A program made the translations under genes and the position numbers. The notes beneath the pieces were generated by a model that had not been told where the DNA came from, made no database searches, and was given only the letters and a program-made list of their open reading frames with translations. Shown here in pieces: positions 27,169 through 36,064 of a stretch of 64,000 bases of DNA (the stretch's first letter is position 1; every line of letters starts with the position of its first letter). This DNA comes from Paraburkholderia sabiae (GTDB taxonomy: Bacteria; Pseudomonadota; Gammaproteobacteria; Burkholderiales; Burkholderiaceae), in contig NZ_CP125295.1 in the NCBI RefSeq assembly GCF_030412785.1, forward strand, positions 5,394,001 through 5,458,000, read 5' to 3'.

Positions 27169-28974
27169 TCAATGGCCCGCGATCATCATCAGATGTTCGA
27201 CGCCAGGACCGAGCGCAAGCGCAGGTACGTACGTCAACGCGCCGACCAGCAGCACCGTGCCGAGCAGCAGCACGACGAACAGCGGACCATGCGTCGGCAG
27301 CGTGCCGCCCGTCACCGCGATGCGCTTCTTCGCGGCCAGCGAACCGGCAATCGCGAGCACCGGGACGATCGTGCCGAAGCGGCCGAACCACATCGCAATC
27401 GCCGTCAGCCAGTTGTAGAACGGTGTGCTCACCGTCAGGCCCGCGAACGCGCTGCCGTTGTTGTTCGCCGCCGAGCTGAACGCGTAGAGAATCTCCGAGA
27501 AACCGTGCGCGCCGGGGTTCAGGATGCCTGCCTTGCCCGCATCGGTGAGCACGGCGATCGACGTCGCGACGAGCACCAGCAGCGGCGTCAGCAACACGAC
27601 GATCGACACCATCTTCATCTCGTACGCTTCGATCTTCTTGCCGACGTATTCAGGCGTGCGGCCGATCATCAGGCCCGCGACGAACACGGCGAGCATCGCG
27701 AACACGAGCATCCCGTAGAGACCCGAACCCACGCCGCCGAAGATCACTTCGCCGAGTTGCATCAGCAGCATCGGCACGAGGCCGCCGAGCGGCGTCAGCG
27801 AGTCATGCGTGTTGGCCACGGCGCCGCACGAAGCCGCCGTCGTCGCGACCGTGAAGATGCCCGACTGCGCGATGCCGAAGCGCGTTTCCTTGCCTTCCAT
27901 GTTGCCGCCCGCCTGCAACGCGCTCGCAGTCTGATCGACATGCAGCGACGTGAAGAGCGGATTGCCGCTTTGCTCCGCGCCGATTTCGCCCGCGATGCAC
28001 ACGGCGAACGCGATCGTCATCACGGCGAGCACCGCGACACCTTGCCGGCGATCGCCGATCATGCGGCCGAACACGAGACACAACGCGGCCGGGATGATCA
28101 GAATCGAGAAGATCTGCACGAAGTTCGAGAACGGCGTCGGGTTCTCGTACGGATGCGCGGAGTTGCCGTTGAAGAAGCCGCCGCCGTTCGTGCCGAGCAT
28201 CTTGATCGCTTCCTGCGAAGCGACGGGGCCCATCGCGATCGTCTGCGTTTTCACGGGCGTATCGACCATCACGGGGTTGCCCTTCGCGTCCTTCACGGCG
28301 TTGCCCTGCGCATCCGTTTTCGGCGCGGAGTACGTCGTGGTCTGCAGCGTCGGCACGTCCTGATAGGCCTTGAAGTTCTGGATCACGCCCTGGCTCATCA
28401 GCAGCGCGGCGATGATCGCCGCCATCGGCAGCAGCACGTAGAGCGTCACGCGCGTGATGTCGACCCAGAAGTTGCCGATGGTCTGCGCCGTGTGGCGCGC
28501 GAAGCCGCGCACCAGCGCGATCACGACGACGATGCCCGTCGCCGCCGACAGGAAGTTCTGCACCGTGAGGCCGAGCATCTGCGTCAGATAGCTGACGGCC
28601 TGTTCGCCCGAATAGTCCTGCCAGTTCGTGTTGGTGACGAAGCTGACGGCCGTGTTGAATGCGCCGTCGACGGTCATCGCGGCGAACTGCTGCGGATTGG
28701 CGGGCAATCCGCCCTGCACGCGCAGCAGCACGTAGAGAAACACGACGCCGAGCAGATTGAACGCGAGCGTGGCGATCGCGTAGTGCTTCCAGCTCATTTC
28801 GTGCGAAGGATCGACGCCTGCGAGACGGTACAGCAGACGCTCGATGGGACCGCCCAGTTTGACGACGCGCGAGCTGCCGTCCATCACGCGCGACAGATAG
28901 CGCGAGACGGGAATGGCAGCCGCGAGCAGCACGACGATGAAGAGCGCCGGCTGCAGGACATTGTTGAAGTTCAT
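27169..28974 (-). CDS. kdpA: Potassium-transporting ATPase K+-binding subunit KdpA
   Basis: 601 aa channel-like subunit carrying the selectivity filter. The four filter repeats are recognisable: [11 protein letters not shown] near residue 112, [19 protein letters not shown] near 232, [13 protein letters not shown] near 345 and NNNGSAFAG near 470. About ten membrane helices are present. The start overlaps the kdpF stop by four bases (ATGA), as in many kdp operons. Confidence 0.97.
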   Translation of the reverse strand: MNFNNVLQPALFIVVLLAAAIPVSRYLSRVMDGSSRVVKLGGPIERLLYRLAGVDPSHEMSWKHYAIATLAFNLLGVVFLYVLLRVQGGLPANPQQFAAMTVDGAFNTAVSFVTNTNWQDYSGEQAVSYLTQMLGLTVQNFLSAATGIVVVIALVRGFARHTAQTIGNFWVDITRVTLYVLLPMAAIIAALLMSQGVIQNFKAYQDVPTLQTTTYSAPKTDAQGNAVKDAKGNPVMVDTPVKTQTIAMGPVASQEAIKMLGTNGGGFFNGNSAHPYENPTPFSNFVQIFSILIIPAALCLVFGRMIGDRRQGVAVLAVMTIAFAVCIAGEIGAEQSGNPLFTSLHVDQTASALQAGGNMEGKETRFGIAQSGIFTVATTAASCGAVANTHDSLTPLGGLVPMLLMQLGEVIFGGVGSGLYGMLVFAMLAVFVAGLMIGRTPEYVGKKIEAYEMKMVSIVVLLTPLLVLVATSIAVLTDAGKAGILNPGAHGFSEILYAFSSAANNNGSAFAGLTVSTPFYNWLTAIAMWFGRFGTIVPVLAIAGSLAAKKRIAVTGGTLPTHGPLFVVLLLGTVLLVGALTYVPALALGPGVEHLMMIAGH

Positions 28975-29063
28975 TCAATGTCCTCCGCGCGCAGCAGCGC
29001 ATAGACGAGATAAGCGAACAGCAGCGCGGTGGCCGCCCCCGAGAGCCAGAGGATCCAGTTCAT
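28971..29063 (-). CDS. kdpF: Potassium-transporting ATPase small subunit KdpF
   Basis: 30 aa single-helix peptide beginning MNWILWLSGAATALLFAYLVYALL and ending RAEDIE. This is the typical KdpF pattern of one helix, then a short acidic tail. Its stop overlaps the kdpA start (ATGA) and its start overlaps the stop of the small upstream ORF (ATGA), so translation is coupled along the chain. In E. coli KdpF stabilises the complex and sits at the KdpA/KdpB interface. Confidence 0.92.
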   Translation of the reverse strand: MNWILWLSGAATALLFAYLVYALLRAEDIE

Positions 29064-29173
29064 GAGCGCGCTCCCTGACCACGGCCGACGCGCGTCAACT
29101 TCTCGCACCCGGCGATCAATCCAAAGGTCAGCGCAGCGAATAGCGCGATGCCCCCGACGTACAGCACATCCAT
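29060..29173 (-). CDS. Small membrane protein preceding kdpF
   Basis: 37 aa ORF: one hydrophobic segment (MDVLYVGGIALFAALTFGLIAGC) followed by a basic tail (EKLTRVGRGQGARS). A GGAGA ribosome site lies about eight bases before the ATG. The stop overlaps the kdpF start by four bases. It is the first frame of the kdp transcript, and its coupling and spacing suggest it is real. I recall similar tiny ORFs before kdpF in other proteobacteria but cannot search for them here. A structural or regulatory Kdp role is plausible but unproven. Confidence 0.7.
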   Translation of the reverse strand: MDVLYVGGIALFAALTFGLIAGCEKLTRVGRGQGARS

Positions 29174-29212
29174 TTCATGTTCTCCATTTGTTGGGCGATG
29201 GATGTCCGGAAC

Positions 29213-29243
29213 GTTATGCCGATCGGCGTAAAGGGCTGGTCAA
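29213..29243 (-). promoter_or_regulatory. Candidate kdp operon promoter
   Basis: On the minus strand TTGACC (29238-29243) and CATAAC (29213-29218) are separated by 19 bases, about 40 bp before the first small ORF. The T-rich stretch just upstream (29244-29275) is where a KdpE site would be expected, but I cannot define it. The spacing is long, as in activator-dependent promoters. Confidence 0.4.
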
Positions 29244-29280
29244 AGATTTGTTGATGGGTGTAAAAAACGCGTAAACGGAA

Positions 29281-29316
29281 AAGGCCGCTTCACGTCGCGC
29301 GTGAAGCGGCCTTTTT
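29281..29316. terminator. Intrinsic terminator downstream of the quinone oxidoreductase
   Basis: A perfect 14-bp stem (AAGGCCGCTTCACG at 29281-29294, complement at 29300-29313) with a five-base loop. It is flanked by five T on the plus strand and four T on the minus strand. It lies 18 bp after the leftward oxidoreductase stop and before the kdp promoter, so it insulates the kdp operon. Confidence 0.85.
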
Positions 29317-29333
29317 ATGAAGGCTGGCAGGCG

Positions 29334-30308
29334 TTACGGCAACAAAACCGTCGACCCCGTCGTCTTCCGTGCTTCCAGATCCGCATGCGCCTTGCCGACG
29401 TCAGCGAGCGCATAGCGCTGGTTGATGCTCGTCTTCACCTTGCCCGTCGCGATCACGTCGAACAGATCCGCCGCCATCGCGTCGTAGTCGCTACGCTTGC
29501 CCATGTACGTAAACAGCGTCGGCCGCGTGAAGAACAGCGAACCGCGCCCGGCGAACTCGGACGAATCGATCGGCGGCAGCGGGCCCGACGCATTGCCGAA
29601 GCTCACGAACATACCGAGCGGCGCGAGGCAATCGAGCGAAGCCGTAAACGTATCCTTGCCGATCGAGTCGTACACGACGGGCACGCCCGCGCCGTTCGTG
29701 ATTTCGCGAACGCGCTTCGTGAAGTTTTCGCGCGTGTAGACAATCGGATAGTCGCAGCCGTGCGCCTGCGCAATCTCCGCCTTCTCGTCGGAACCGACCG
29801 TGCCGATCACCGTCGCGCCCAGCGCCTTCGCCCACTGGCACGCGAGCAGGCCGACGCCGCCCGCGGCCGCCTGGATCAGGATCGTGTCGCCCGGCTTCAC
29901 GGGATACGTGCGACGCAGCAGATATTGCGCCGTCAGCCCTTGCAGCATGACGGAAGCCGCTTCTTCATAGCCGATCGCGTCGGGCAGCTTCACGACCTGC
30001 GCGGCGGGCAGCACGCGCTCCTGCGCGTAGGCGCCCGGCGGCCGCGCGACATACGCGACGCGGTCGCCCGTCTTCAAGTCCGTCACGTCGGGACCGACTG
30101 CGACCACCTCGCCCGCCGCTTCCATGCCGAGACCGCCCGGCAGCGGCAGCGGATAGAGCCCAGTACGGAAATACACATCGATATAGTTCAGACCGACCGC
30201 ATGCTGTTTGATGCGGATCTCGCCATTGCCTGGCTCGCCCACCTCGACGTCGACCCACTTCATCACTTCGGGGCCGCCTGTCCTGTCGAATCGAATTGCC
30301 TTGGTCAT
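29334..30308 (-). CDS. NADPH:quinone oxidoreductase (QorA-type)
   Basis: 324 aa zinc-independent medium-chain reductase. Features: N-terminal GroES-like domain with YIDVYFRTGLYPLPLPGGLGMEAAGEV, the region ASVMLQGLTAQYLLRRTY, the nucleotide-binding AAAGGVGLLACQWAKALGA (about 150-168) and the C-terminal SINQRYALADVGKAHADLEARKTTGSTVL. Length equals that of E. coli QorA (327). Catalysis is NADPH-dependent reduction of quinones or enones. It precedes a clear terminator and lies 63 bp after mgsA. Confidence 0.92.
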   Translation of the reverse strand: MTKAIRFDRTGGPEVMKWVDVEVGEPGNGEIRIKQHAVGLNYIDVYFRTGLYPLPLPGGLGMEAAGEVVAVGPDVTDLKTGDRVAYVARPPGAYAQERVLPAAQVVKLPDAIGYEEAASVMLQGLTAQYLLRRTYPVKPGDTILIQAAAGGVGLLACQWAKALGATVIGTVGSDEKAEIAQAHGCDYPIVYTRENFTKRVREITNGAGVPVVYDSIGKDTFTASLDCLAPLGMFVSFGNASGPLPPIDSSEFAGRGSLFFTRPTLFTYMGKRSDYDAMAADLFDVIATGKVKTSINQRYALADVGKAHADLEARKTTGSTVLLP

Positions 30309-30371
30309 GTTGTCTCCAGATTCGTTTGCGCCGCGTGGCGCGCATTGAGTGAATGGAAGCGGACGACGCCG

Positions 30372-30761
30372 TCAGACCTGCTGCGACAGACGCAGCGTCA
30401 GCACATCGAGGATCATCCGCGCCGTCGAGATGTTCGTCGCGCACGGCACGTTGTGGACGTCGCACGCGCGCACGAGCGCGTTGATGTCAGGTTCATGCGG
30501 CTGCGGCGTCATCGGGTCGCGCAGGAAAATCACCATGTCGACGCGGCCTTCCGCCAGTTGCGCGCCGATCTGCAGGTCGCCGCCGTGCGGGCCCGACAGC
30601 ATCCGCTCGACCTTCAGCCCGTGCGCATCGCTGATACGGCCGCCCGTCGTGCCCGTCGCGAGCAGTTCGCAGCGCGCGAGCGTATCCGCGTACTCGCCCG
30701 CCAGTTTGACGATGTCGTCCTTCTTGTGATCGTGCGCGATCAGCGCGACGCGTGTTGTCAT
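30372..30761 (-). CDS. mgsA: Methylglyoxal synthase
   Basis: 129 aa enzyme converting dihydroxyacetone phosphate to methylglyoxal and phosphate. Signature pieces are [20 protein letters not shown] (phosphate-binding region), [11 protein letters not shown] with the catalytic-region Asp, and [19 protein letters not shown]. It is shorter than E. coli MgsA (152 aa), as in many beta-proteobacteria. The frame is open further upstream, but the ATG at 30761 begins the conserved protein. The adjacent quinone/enone reductase could act on reactive carbonyls, which would fit, but this is inference. Confidence 0.93.
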   Translation of the reverse strand: MTTRVALIAHDHKKDDIVKLAGEYADTLARCELLATGTTGGRISDAHGLKVERMLSGPHGGDLQIGAQLAEGRVDMVIFLRDPMTPQPHEPDINALVRACDVHNVPCATNISTARMILDVLTLRLSQQV

Positions 30762-30838
30762 GTCGTTGTTCCTCTGGGTTGTCGTTGTCGCTTTCGTTTT
30801 GACGTTTTGATGTTCGTGGCGTCGCGAAGCGCCGTGCG

Positions 30839-31618
30839 TCAATACGTGCCCGGATAAGCGCCGCCGTCGATCAGCCAGTTCTGCCCCGTGATATAGCCGG
30901 CGTGCACGCTGCACAGGAAGGCGCAGGCGCGGCCGAACTCGTCGGGCGTACCGAAGCGGCGCGCGGGAATCGTCGCCATGCGCTGCTTGCGCGCATCATC
31001 GACCGAAATGTTCTGCGATTTCGCCGCGGCATCGAAGGTCACGGCGATGCGGTCCGTATCGAAGATGCCCGGCAGCAGGTTGTTGATCGTCACGCCATCG
31101 GGCGCGACCTTGCGCGCGACGCCCGCGACGAAGCCCGTCAGCCCCGAGCGCGCGCCGTTCGACAGGCCGAGCACGTCGATGGGCGCTTTCACCGACGAAC
31201 TCGTGATGTTCACCACGCGCCCGAAGCCGCGCGCGATCATCCCGTCGATCGTCGCGCGGATCAGTTCGATGGGCGTGAGCATGTTCGCTTCGAGCGCGCG
31301 GATCCAGTCGTCGTGCGTGAAGTTGCGGAAGTCGCCGGGCGGCGGACCGCCCGCGTTGTTGACGAGGATATCCGGCTGCGGGCAGACGGCGAGCGCCGCC
31401 GTACGGCCTTCGGGCGTGGTGATATCGCAGGCCACGGCCTTCACGTCGACGCCCGTTTTCGCGCGGATCGCCGACGCCGTCGCTTCGAGCGTCTCGGCCG
31501 TTCGCGCGACGATCGTCACATTCACGCCTTCGGCCGCCAGCGCCTCGGCGCAGCCGCGCCCCAGTCCCTTGCTTGCCGCGCAGACCAGCGCGGTTTTTCC
31601 TGCGATGCCCAGATCCAT
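30839..31618 (-). CDS. SDR-family oxidoreductase lacking the YxxxK motif
   Basis: 259 aa short-chain dehydrogenase/reductase fold. The cofactor loop [15 protein letters not shown] (about 13-27) and NNAGGPPPG are clear. At the active site, after [10 protein letters not shown], the place where Tyr-x-x-x-Lys normally stands reads LSNGA followed by R, so both the catalytic Tyr and Lys appear to be replaced. The C-terminal [15 protein letters not shown] is intact. It could be an atypical reductase subgroup with an altered mechanism or a non-catalytic member. Its start lies about 245 bp from upp, transcribed divergently. Confidence 0.85.
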   Translation of the reverse strand: MDLGIAGKTALVCAASKGLGRGCAEALAAEGVNVTIVARTAETLEATASAIRAKTGVDVKAVACDITTPEGRTAALAVCPQPDILVNNAGGPPPGDFRNFTHDDWIRALEANMLTPIELIRATIDGMIARGFGRVVNITSSSVKAPIDVLGLSNGARSGLTGFVAGVARKVAPDGVTINNLLPGIFDTDRIAVTFDAAAKSQNISVDDARKQRMATIPARRFGTPDEFGRACAFLCSVHAGYITGQNWLIDGGAYPGTY

Positions 31619-31862
31619 GTGTTTTGTCCTGTCGTGATGCGCGCAAGCATTCGCGCGTGGTCGGTCAACTGTCCCCTGATTCTAGAAGAATCGACGCGGC
31701 GCTGCCTGACCCTGCTGCAATACCTTTCATCAGCGGCCGCCCCTTCCGGTAAACTTGCGGTCACGGCACAGCCGTTCGCTGCCGCCCGTTACCTTACGGG
31801 CCGCGCGGACGCCGTGCGAGACCATCATCAGCCAGCACAACTTCGCCGCGAGGCGCCTCGTC

Positions 31863-32513
31863 ATGACTCAGGACAGCCGTTTTCCCAATCTTTTCATCCT
31901 CGATCACCCGCTGATCCAGCACAAGCTGTCGCACATGCGCGACCGCGACACGTCCACGCGGACGTTCCGTGAGCTGCTGCGCGAGATCACGCTGCTGATG
32001 GGCTACGAAATCACCCGCAATCTACCGATGACGACGCGTCGCGTGAGCACGCCGCTCGTCGATATCGATGCGCCCGTGATCGCCGGCAAGAAGCTCGCGA
32101 TCGTGCCCGTGCTGCGCGCGGGCATCGGCATGTCGGATGGATTGCTCGAGCTGATTCCGTCGGCGCGCGTCGGCCATATCGGCGTGTATCGCGACGACGA
32201 TCATCGGCCTGTCGAGTATCTCGTGCGTCTGCCCGATCTCGAGGACCGGATTTTCATTCTGTGCGATCCGATGGTCGCGACGGGCTATTCGGCCGTGCAT
32301 GCGATCGACGTGCTCAAGCGTCGCGGTGTCGCCGGCGAGAATATTTCGTTCCTCGCGCTGGTGGCGGCGCCTGAGGGTGTGCAGGTGTTCCAGGATGCGC
32401 ATCCTGATGTGAAGCTTTATGTGGCTTCGCTCGATACCCGGCTCAATGAGCATGCTTACATTATTCCTGGGCTTGGGGATGCGGGGGATCGGTTGTTCGG
32501 GACCAAGAATTAG
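31863..32513 (+). CDS. upp: Uracil phosphoribosyltransferase
   Basis: 216 aa salvage enzyme making UMP from uracil and PRPP. Recognisable blocks are [24 protein letters not shown] near the N-terminus, [18 protein letters not shown], the PRPP loop [13 protein letters not shown] near residue 135 and the uracil-binding [16 protein letters not shown] at the end. The frame is open upstream to 31755, but the ATG at 31863 begins the conserved protein. The last ~50 codons shift to T- and G-ending use as the gene approaches repeat copy E. Confidence 0.95.
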   Translation: MTQDSRFPNLFILDHPLIQHKLSHMRDRDTSTRTFRELLREITLLMGYEITRNLPMTTRRVSTPLVDIDAPVIAGKKLAIVPVLRAGIGMSDGLLELIPSARVGHIGVYRDDDHRPVEYLVRLPDLEDRIFILCDPMVATGYSAVHAIDVLKRRGVAGENISFLALVAAPEGVQVFQDAHPDVKLYVASLDTRLNEHAYIIPGLGDAGDRLFGTKN

Positions 32514-32527
32514 CCTTCGCGGGGGCC

Positions 32528-33260
32528 TGGTTTTTTTGCTGGTTCGCTGGCATCCGCTTTGTCATGTCGGTTTGCTAGCGTTGCCCCTGTGCGGGGCAGC
32601 ACCTACTTTTCTTTGCAGCGGCAAAGAAAGTAGGCAAAAGAAAGCCGCTCACACCGCCAGTGCTTGTGATTGCCTGCGGGCCCCCTACGGGTCCCGCACC
32701 TCACGTGGCAGCGCGTCAATCGATGCTCGTTGCCAGCGCCTTTAAACAGGCGCATCACCCACTTCAATCACTCGTAGCGCAGACAGCGGCGTCGAACCGT
32801 CCGCGCCGCCCAGGTGGCAAACGGTGTGCAGGTTGCCGCGCCTGACGCGTTGGCGCTTCTACGACACCGATCCCGCTTTTCAGTCCGGAGTGGTGCACTT
32901 GTGTCGCGACCGCCTACACACAGTTTGCCACCTGGGCGGCCGTGGACTGCCTGGTAACGCGGTAAGTGACGCGGGCGTGCGAAGCGGGTGATGCGTGCAG
33001 TTAGCACGCTGGCAACGGGCACGAAAAAGTGTGTTGCCGCCCGAAGGACGGGGATGTTGAGAGCCCCTGGGGCAAACACAAGAATTGGCGGTGTGAGCGG
33101 CTTTCTTTTGCCTACTTTTCTTTGCCGCTGCAAAGAAAAGTAGGTGCCGCCCCGCACAGGGGCGACGCTAGCAAACCGATACGACAACGCGGATGCCAGC
33201 GCAGCCAAAAAACCGAACCACATCCCGAAACACCAAAAAACCGAACCACGCCGCCAAGGC
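32528..33260. repeat. Long palindromic intergenic element, copy E, with a different core
   Basis: Fills most of the 979-bp gap between upp and yebC. The outer shell matches copies A-D: GTTGCCCCTGTGCGGGG at 32580, TTTTCTTTGC/GCAAAGAAA blocks, and the inverse shell ending near 33167. The 440-bp interior is unrelated to the others. It is itself an inverted repeat: GCTCACACCGCC (about 32646) against GGCGGTGTGAGC (about 33088), and a perfect 17-base pair CCGCCCAGGTGGCAAAC (about 32808) against GTTTGCCACCTGGGCGG (about 32923). The right flank has CCAAAAAACCGAACCAC at 33207 and a closely similar CACCAAAAAACCGAACCACG at 33232. The rest of the gap up to 33492 should hold the yebC promoter. Confidence 0.85.
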
Positions 33261-33492
33261 GCCCCACCCTGCCATGATAAAATTGCGGTCTGCCATGAAC
33301 CAAGGCAGTTCACCCTTCCCCGGCCGCAGGCCAAGACTGTCACTAGCGGCGACGCTCGCGCGGCAACTATCCCGCAGCGCCGGAACTCCCGGCGCACATC
33401 GCCGAAGCGACACAAAAACGCACAGGGTGCGACCAGACTGACGACATTTGCACACTGCGCGCGCCCCGCTGGCGCGCGCCACGGAGAAAGGT

Positions 33493-34221
33493 ATGGCGGG
33501 TCATTCGAAATGGGCCAACATCAAGCATAAGAAAGCAGCGGCCGATGCCAAGAAGGGCAAGGTCTGGACGCGGCTCATCAAGGAAATCCAGGTCGCGGCC
33601 CGCATGGGCGGCGGCGAAATCGACTCGAACCCGCGTCTGCGGCTCGCTGTCGACAAGGCGTATGACGCCAACATGCCGAAGGACAACATCAACCGCGCGA
33701 TCCAGCGCGGCGTCGGCGGCGTCGACGGCGCGAACTACGAGGAAATCCGCTACGAAGGCTATGGCATCGGCGGCGCGGCCGTCATCGTCGATACGATGAC
33801 GGACAACCGCACGCGCACCGTCGCGGAAGTGCGCCACGCGTTCTCGAAGTTCGGCGGCAATATGGGCACGGACGGCTCGGTGTCGTTCATGTTCGATCAC
33901 GTTGGCCAGTTCCTGTTCGCACCCGGCACGCCCGAAGACAAGCTGATGGAAGCCGCACTCGAAGCAGGCGCCGACGACGTCGTCACGAACGAAGACGGCA
34001 GCATCGAAGTGATCTGCCCGCCGAACGATTTCCCGAAGGTCAAGGCCGCGCTCGAAGCTGCAAGCTTCAAGGCGGAACTCGCCGAAGTGACGATGAAGCC
34101 CCAGACGGAAGTCGAATTCACGGGCGACGACGCCGTCAAGATGCAAAAGCTGCTCGACGCGCTGGAAAATCTGGACGACGTGCAAGAGGTCTATACGAAC
34201 GCGGCCATCGCCGACGAGTGA
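33493..34221 (+). CDS. yebC: YebC/PmpR-family regulatory or translation factor
   Basis: 242 aa. The family opening [23 protein letters not shown] is exact, followed by [18 protein letters not shown] and [19 protein letters not shown]. Three-domain YebC proteins were long described as transcriptional regulators; recent work links some to relief of ribosome stalling at proline stretches. GGAGAAAGGT directly precedes the ATG at 33493. The frame is open a further 15 codons upstream without a ribosome site. Confidence 0.95.
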   Translation: MAGHSKWANIKHKKAAADAKKGKVWTRLIKEIQVAARMGGGEIDSNPRLRLAVDKAYDANMPKDNINRAIQRGVGGVDGANYEEIRYEGYGIGGAAVIVDTMTDNRTRTVAEVRHAFSKFGGNMGTDGSVSFMFDHVGQFLFAPGTPEDKLMEAALEAGADDVVTNEDGSIEVICPPNDFPKVKAALEAASFKAELAEVTMKPQTEVEFTGDDAVKMQKLLDALENLDDVQEVYTNAAIADE

Positions 34222-34522
34222 GGCCCGGAGTGAGCGCTCCGCCCGGGTCGACGTTTTCCGCGTACCCGGGCCGTCGCAGCGCTCCTCCCGCTCACCGCGC
34301 GGGCGTTTCGTATGAATGTCCGCACGCCGTTGAGCGCGACTATTGAGCGCCGCCGTTGATCGAGTATCCGGCGACGTATTTCGCGGCCTTTTCCGCCACA
34401 ACGCCCTGCTTTGTGGCCTGCGTCACAGGCAACCCGTTCGCGTTGTGCGAAGGTAGAGATGGACATCCACGGCTTGCGCCGATGCGCGGGCCGTTCACGG
34501 TTTTTAGTATTCGGGGAATCAC
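34222..34522. other. Intergenic region between yebC and purD with a possible coding remnant
   Basis: 301 bp without a convincing gene. A GC-rich stretch after yebC contains loosely paired CCCGGG motifs but no T-run. On the minus strand 34340-34435 encodes a peptide ending EKAAKYVAGYSINGGAQ, with protein-like composition but no ribosome site or plausible start. It may be the remnant of a small gene. The purD ribosome site (GGGGAAT) lies at the right end. Confidence 0.35.
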
Positions 34523-35800
34523 ATGAAGTTACTCGTCGTCGGTTCCGGCGGTCGCGAACATGCGCTCGCGTGGAAACTCGCGCAGTCGCCGCGCGTGCAG
34601 CTCGTCTATGTCGCGCCGGGCAACGGCGGCACCGCGCAGGACGACCGTCTGCGCAACATCGACATCACCGATCCGAACGCACTCGCCGACTTCGTCGAGA
34701 AAGAACAGATCGCGTTCACGCTGGTCGGCCCGGAACAGCCGCTGGCGGCGGGCATCGTCAATATTTTCCGCGCACGCGGCATGAAGATTTTTGGGCCGTC
34801 GAAGGAAGCGGCGCAGCTCGAAAGCTCGAAGGACTTTGCGAAGGCGTTCATGAAGCGCCACGCCATTCCCACGGCCGAGTACGAGACTTTCTCCGACGTC
34901 GCAGCAGCACACGCGTACATCGATGCAAAAGGCGCGCCCATCGTCATCAAGGCGGACGGCCTCGCAGCCGGCAAGGGCGTGGTCGTCGCGCTGACGCTCG
35001 AAGAAGCGCACCACGCCGTCGACATGATGCTGTCGGACAACAAGCTCGGCGATGCCGGCGCGCGCGTCGTGATCGAAGAGTTCCTGGCGGGCGAAGAAGC
35101 CAGCTTCATCGTGATGGTCGACGGCAAGAACGTGCTGGCGCTGGCATCGAGCCAGGATCACAAGCGTCTGCTCGACGGCGATCAGGGCCCGAACACGGGC
35201 GGCATGGGCGCCTACTCGCCCGCACCTATCGTCACGCCGCAGTTGCACGCACGCGTAATGCGCGAAATCATCCTGCCGACGGTGCGCGGCATGGAGAAAG
35301 AAGGCATCCGCTTCACAGGCTTCCTGTACGCCGGTCTGATGATCGACGCGCAAGGCAACCCGAAGACGCTCGAATTCAATTGCCGGATGGGTGACCCCGA
35401 AACGCAGCCGATCATGGCTCGCCTGAAGGGCGATTTCTCGAAGGTCGTCGAGCAGGCGATCGCGGGCACGCTGGACACGGTTGAACTGGAATGGGACCGC
35501 CGCACCGCGCTCGGCGTGGTGCTGGCCGCGCACAACTATCCCGAAGCGCCGCGCAAGGGCGATTTCATCAGCGGCATTCCGCCCGAAACAGCCGACGCCG
35601 TCACGTTCCACGCGGGCACGACGCTCGCGGATGGCAAGCTGACGACGTCGGGCGGACGCGTGCTGTGCGTCGTCGGCCTGGCGGATTCGGTGCGCAGCGC
35701 GCAGTCGGTCGCTTACGAGGCGATCAACCACATTTCGTTCGACGGCATGCAGTATCGCCGCGATATCGGTTATCGCGCGGCCAATCGCAAGCACGGCTAA
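34523..35800 (+). CDS. purD: Phosphoribosylamine-glycine ligase
   Basis: 425 aa ATP-grasp enzyme of purine synthesis (GAR synthetase). Visible blocks are LVVGSGGREHALAWKL at the start, VGPEQPLAAGI, the ATP-grasp IVIKADGLAAGKGVVVA (about 133-149), DHKRLLDGDQGPNTGGMGAYSP (about 213-234) and LEFNCRMGDPETQPI (metal and substrate site, about 283-297). It begins the rightward run purD-hemF-nadD-rsfS-rlmH-maf-rng. Confidence 0.97.
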   Translation: MKLLVVGSGGREHALAWKLAQSPRVQLVYVAPGNGGTAQDDRLRNIDITDPNALADFVEKEQIAFTLVGPEQPLAAGIVNIFRARGMKIFGPSKEAAQLESSKDFAKAFMKRHAIPTAEYETFSDVAAAHAYIDAKGAPIVIKADGLAAGKGVVVALTLEEAHHAVDMMLSDNKLGDAGARVVIEEFLAGEEASFIVMVDGKNVLALASSQDHKRLLDGDQGPNTGGMGAYSPAPIVTPQLHARVMREIILPTVRGMEKEGIRFTGFLYAGLMIDAQGNPKTLEFNCRMGDPETQPIMARLKGDFSKVVEQAIAGTLDTVELEWDRRTALGVVLAAHNYPEAPRKGDFISGIPPETADAVTFHAGTTLADGKLTTSGGRVLCVVGLADSVRSAQSVAYEAINHISFDGMQYRRDIGYRAANRKHG

Positions 35801-36064
35801 ACCGGCCACTTTCTGCGCGAAAGCGCTTCCCGGCGCGGCATCCGGGGCAGTCTGCCCGGATGCACGACACCGCCCTTCGGGGCCATATGGCCGCGCCGGC
35901 GCTACACTTGGGTCTGTCGGCAGATGTTTGCCGCAATGGGTGAAACCCGGCTGAGCAGCGCCGGCAATTGCCAGAACGTGTGCCGCGAACGGCGCATAGC
36001 GCCCAAACCGTCCCGTTGAGTCTCGACCGCGCCAGTGTTTCCCGCCTGCCGCGCCCCACATACC

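Noticed and set aside
25263..29004. Two long plus-strand open frames opposite kdpB and kdpA (624 and 830 codons)
   Set aside because: Antisense to clearly conserved Kdp subunits; no ribosome sites or motifs.
31677..31804. Small hairpins before upp (GATTCT-AGA-AGAATC and CCCGT-TACCTT-ACGGG) as a pyrimidine-responsive leader
   Set aside because: Both stems are short and there is no T-run or known PyrR-type anti-terminator pattern; insufficient to claim regulation.
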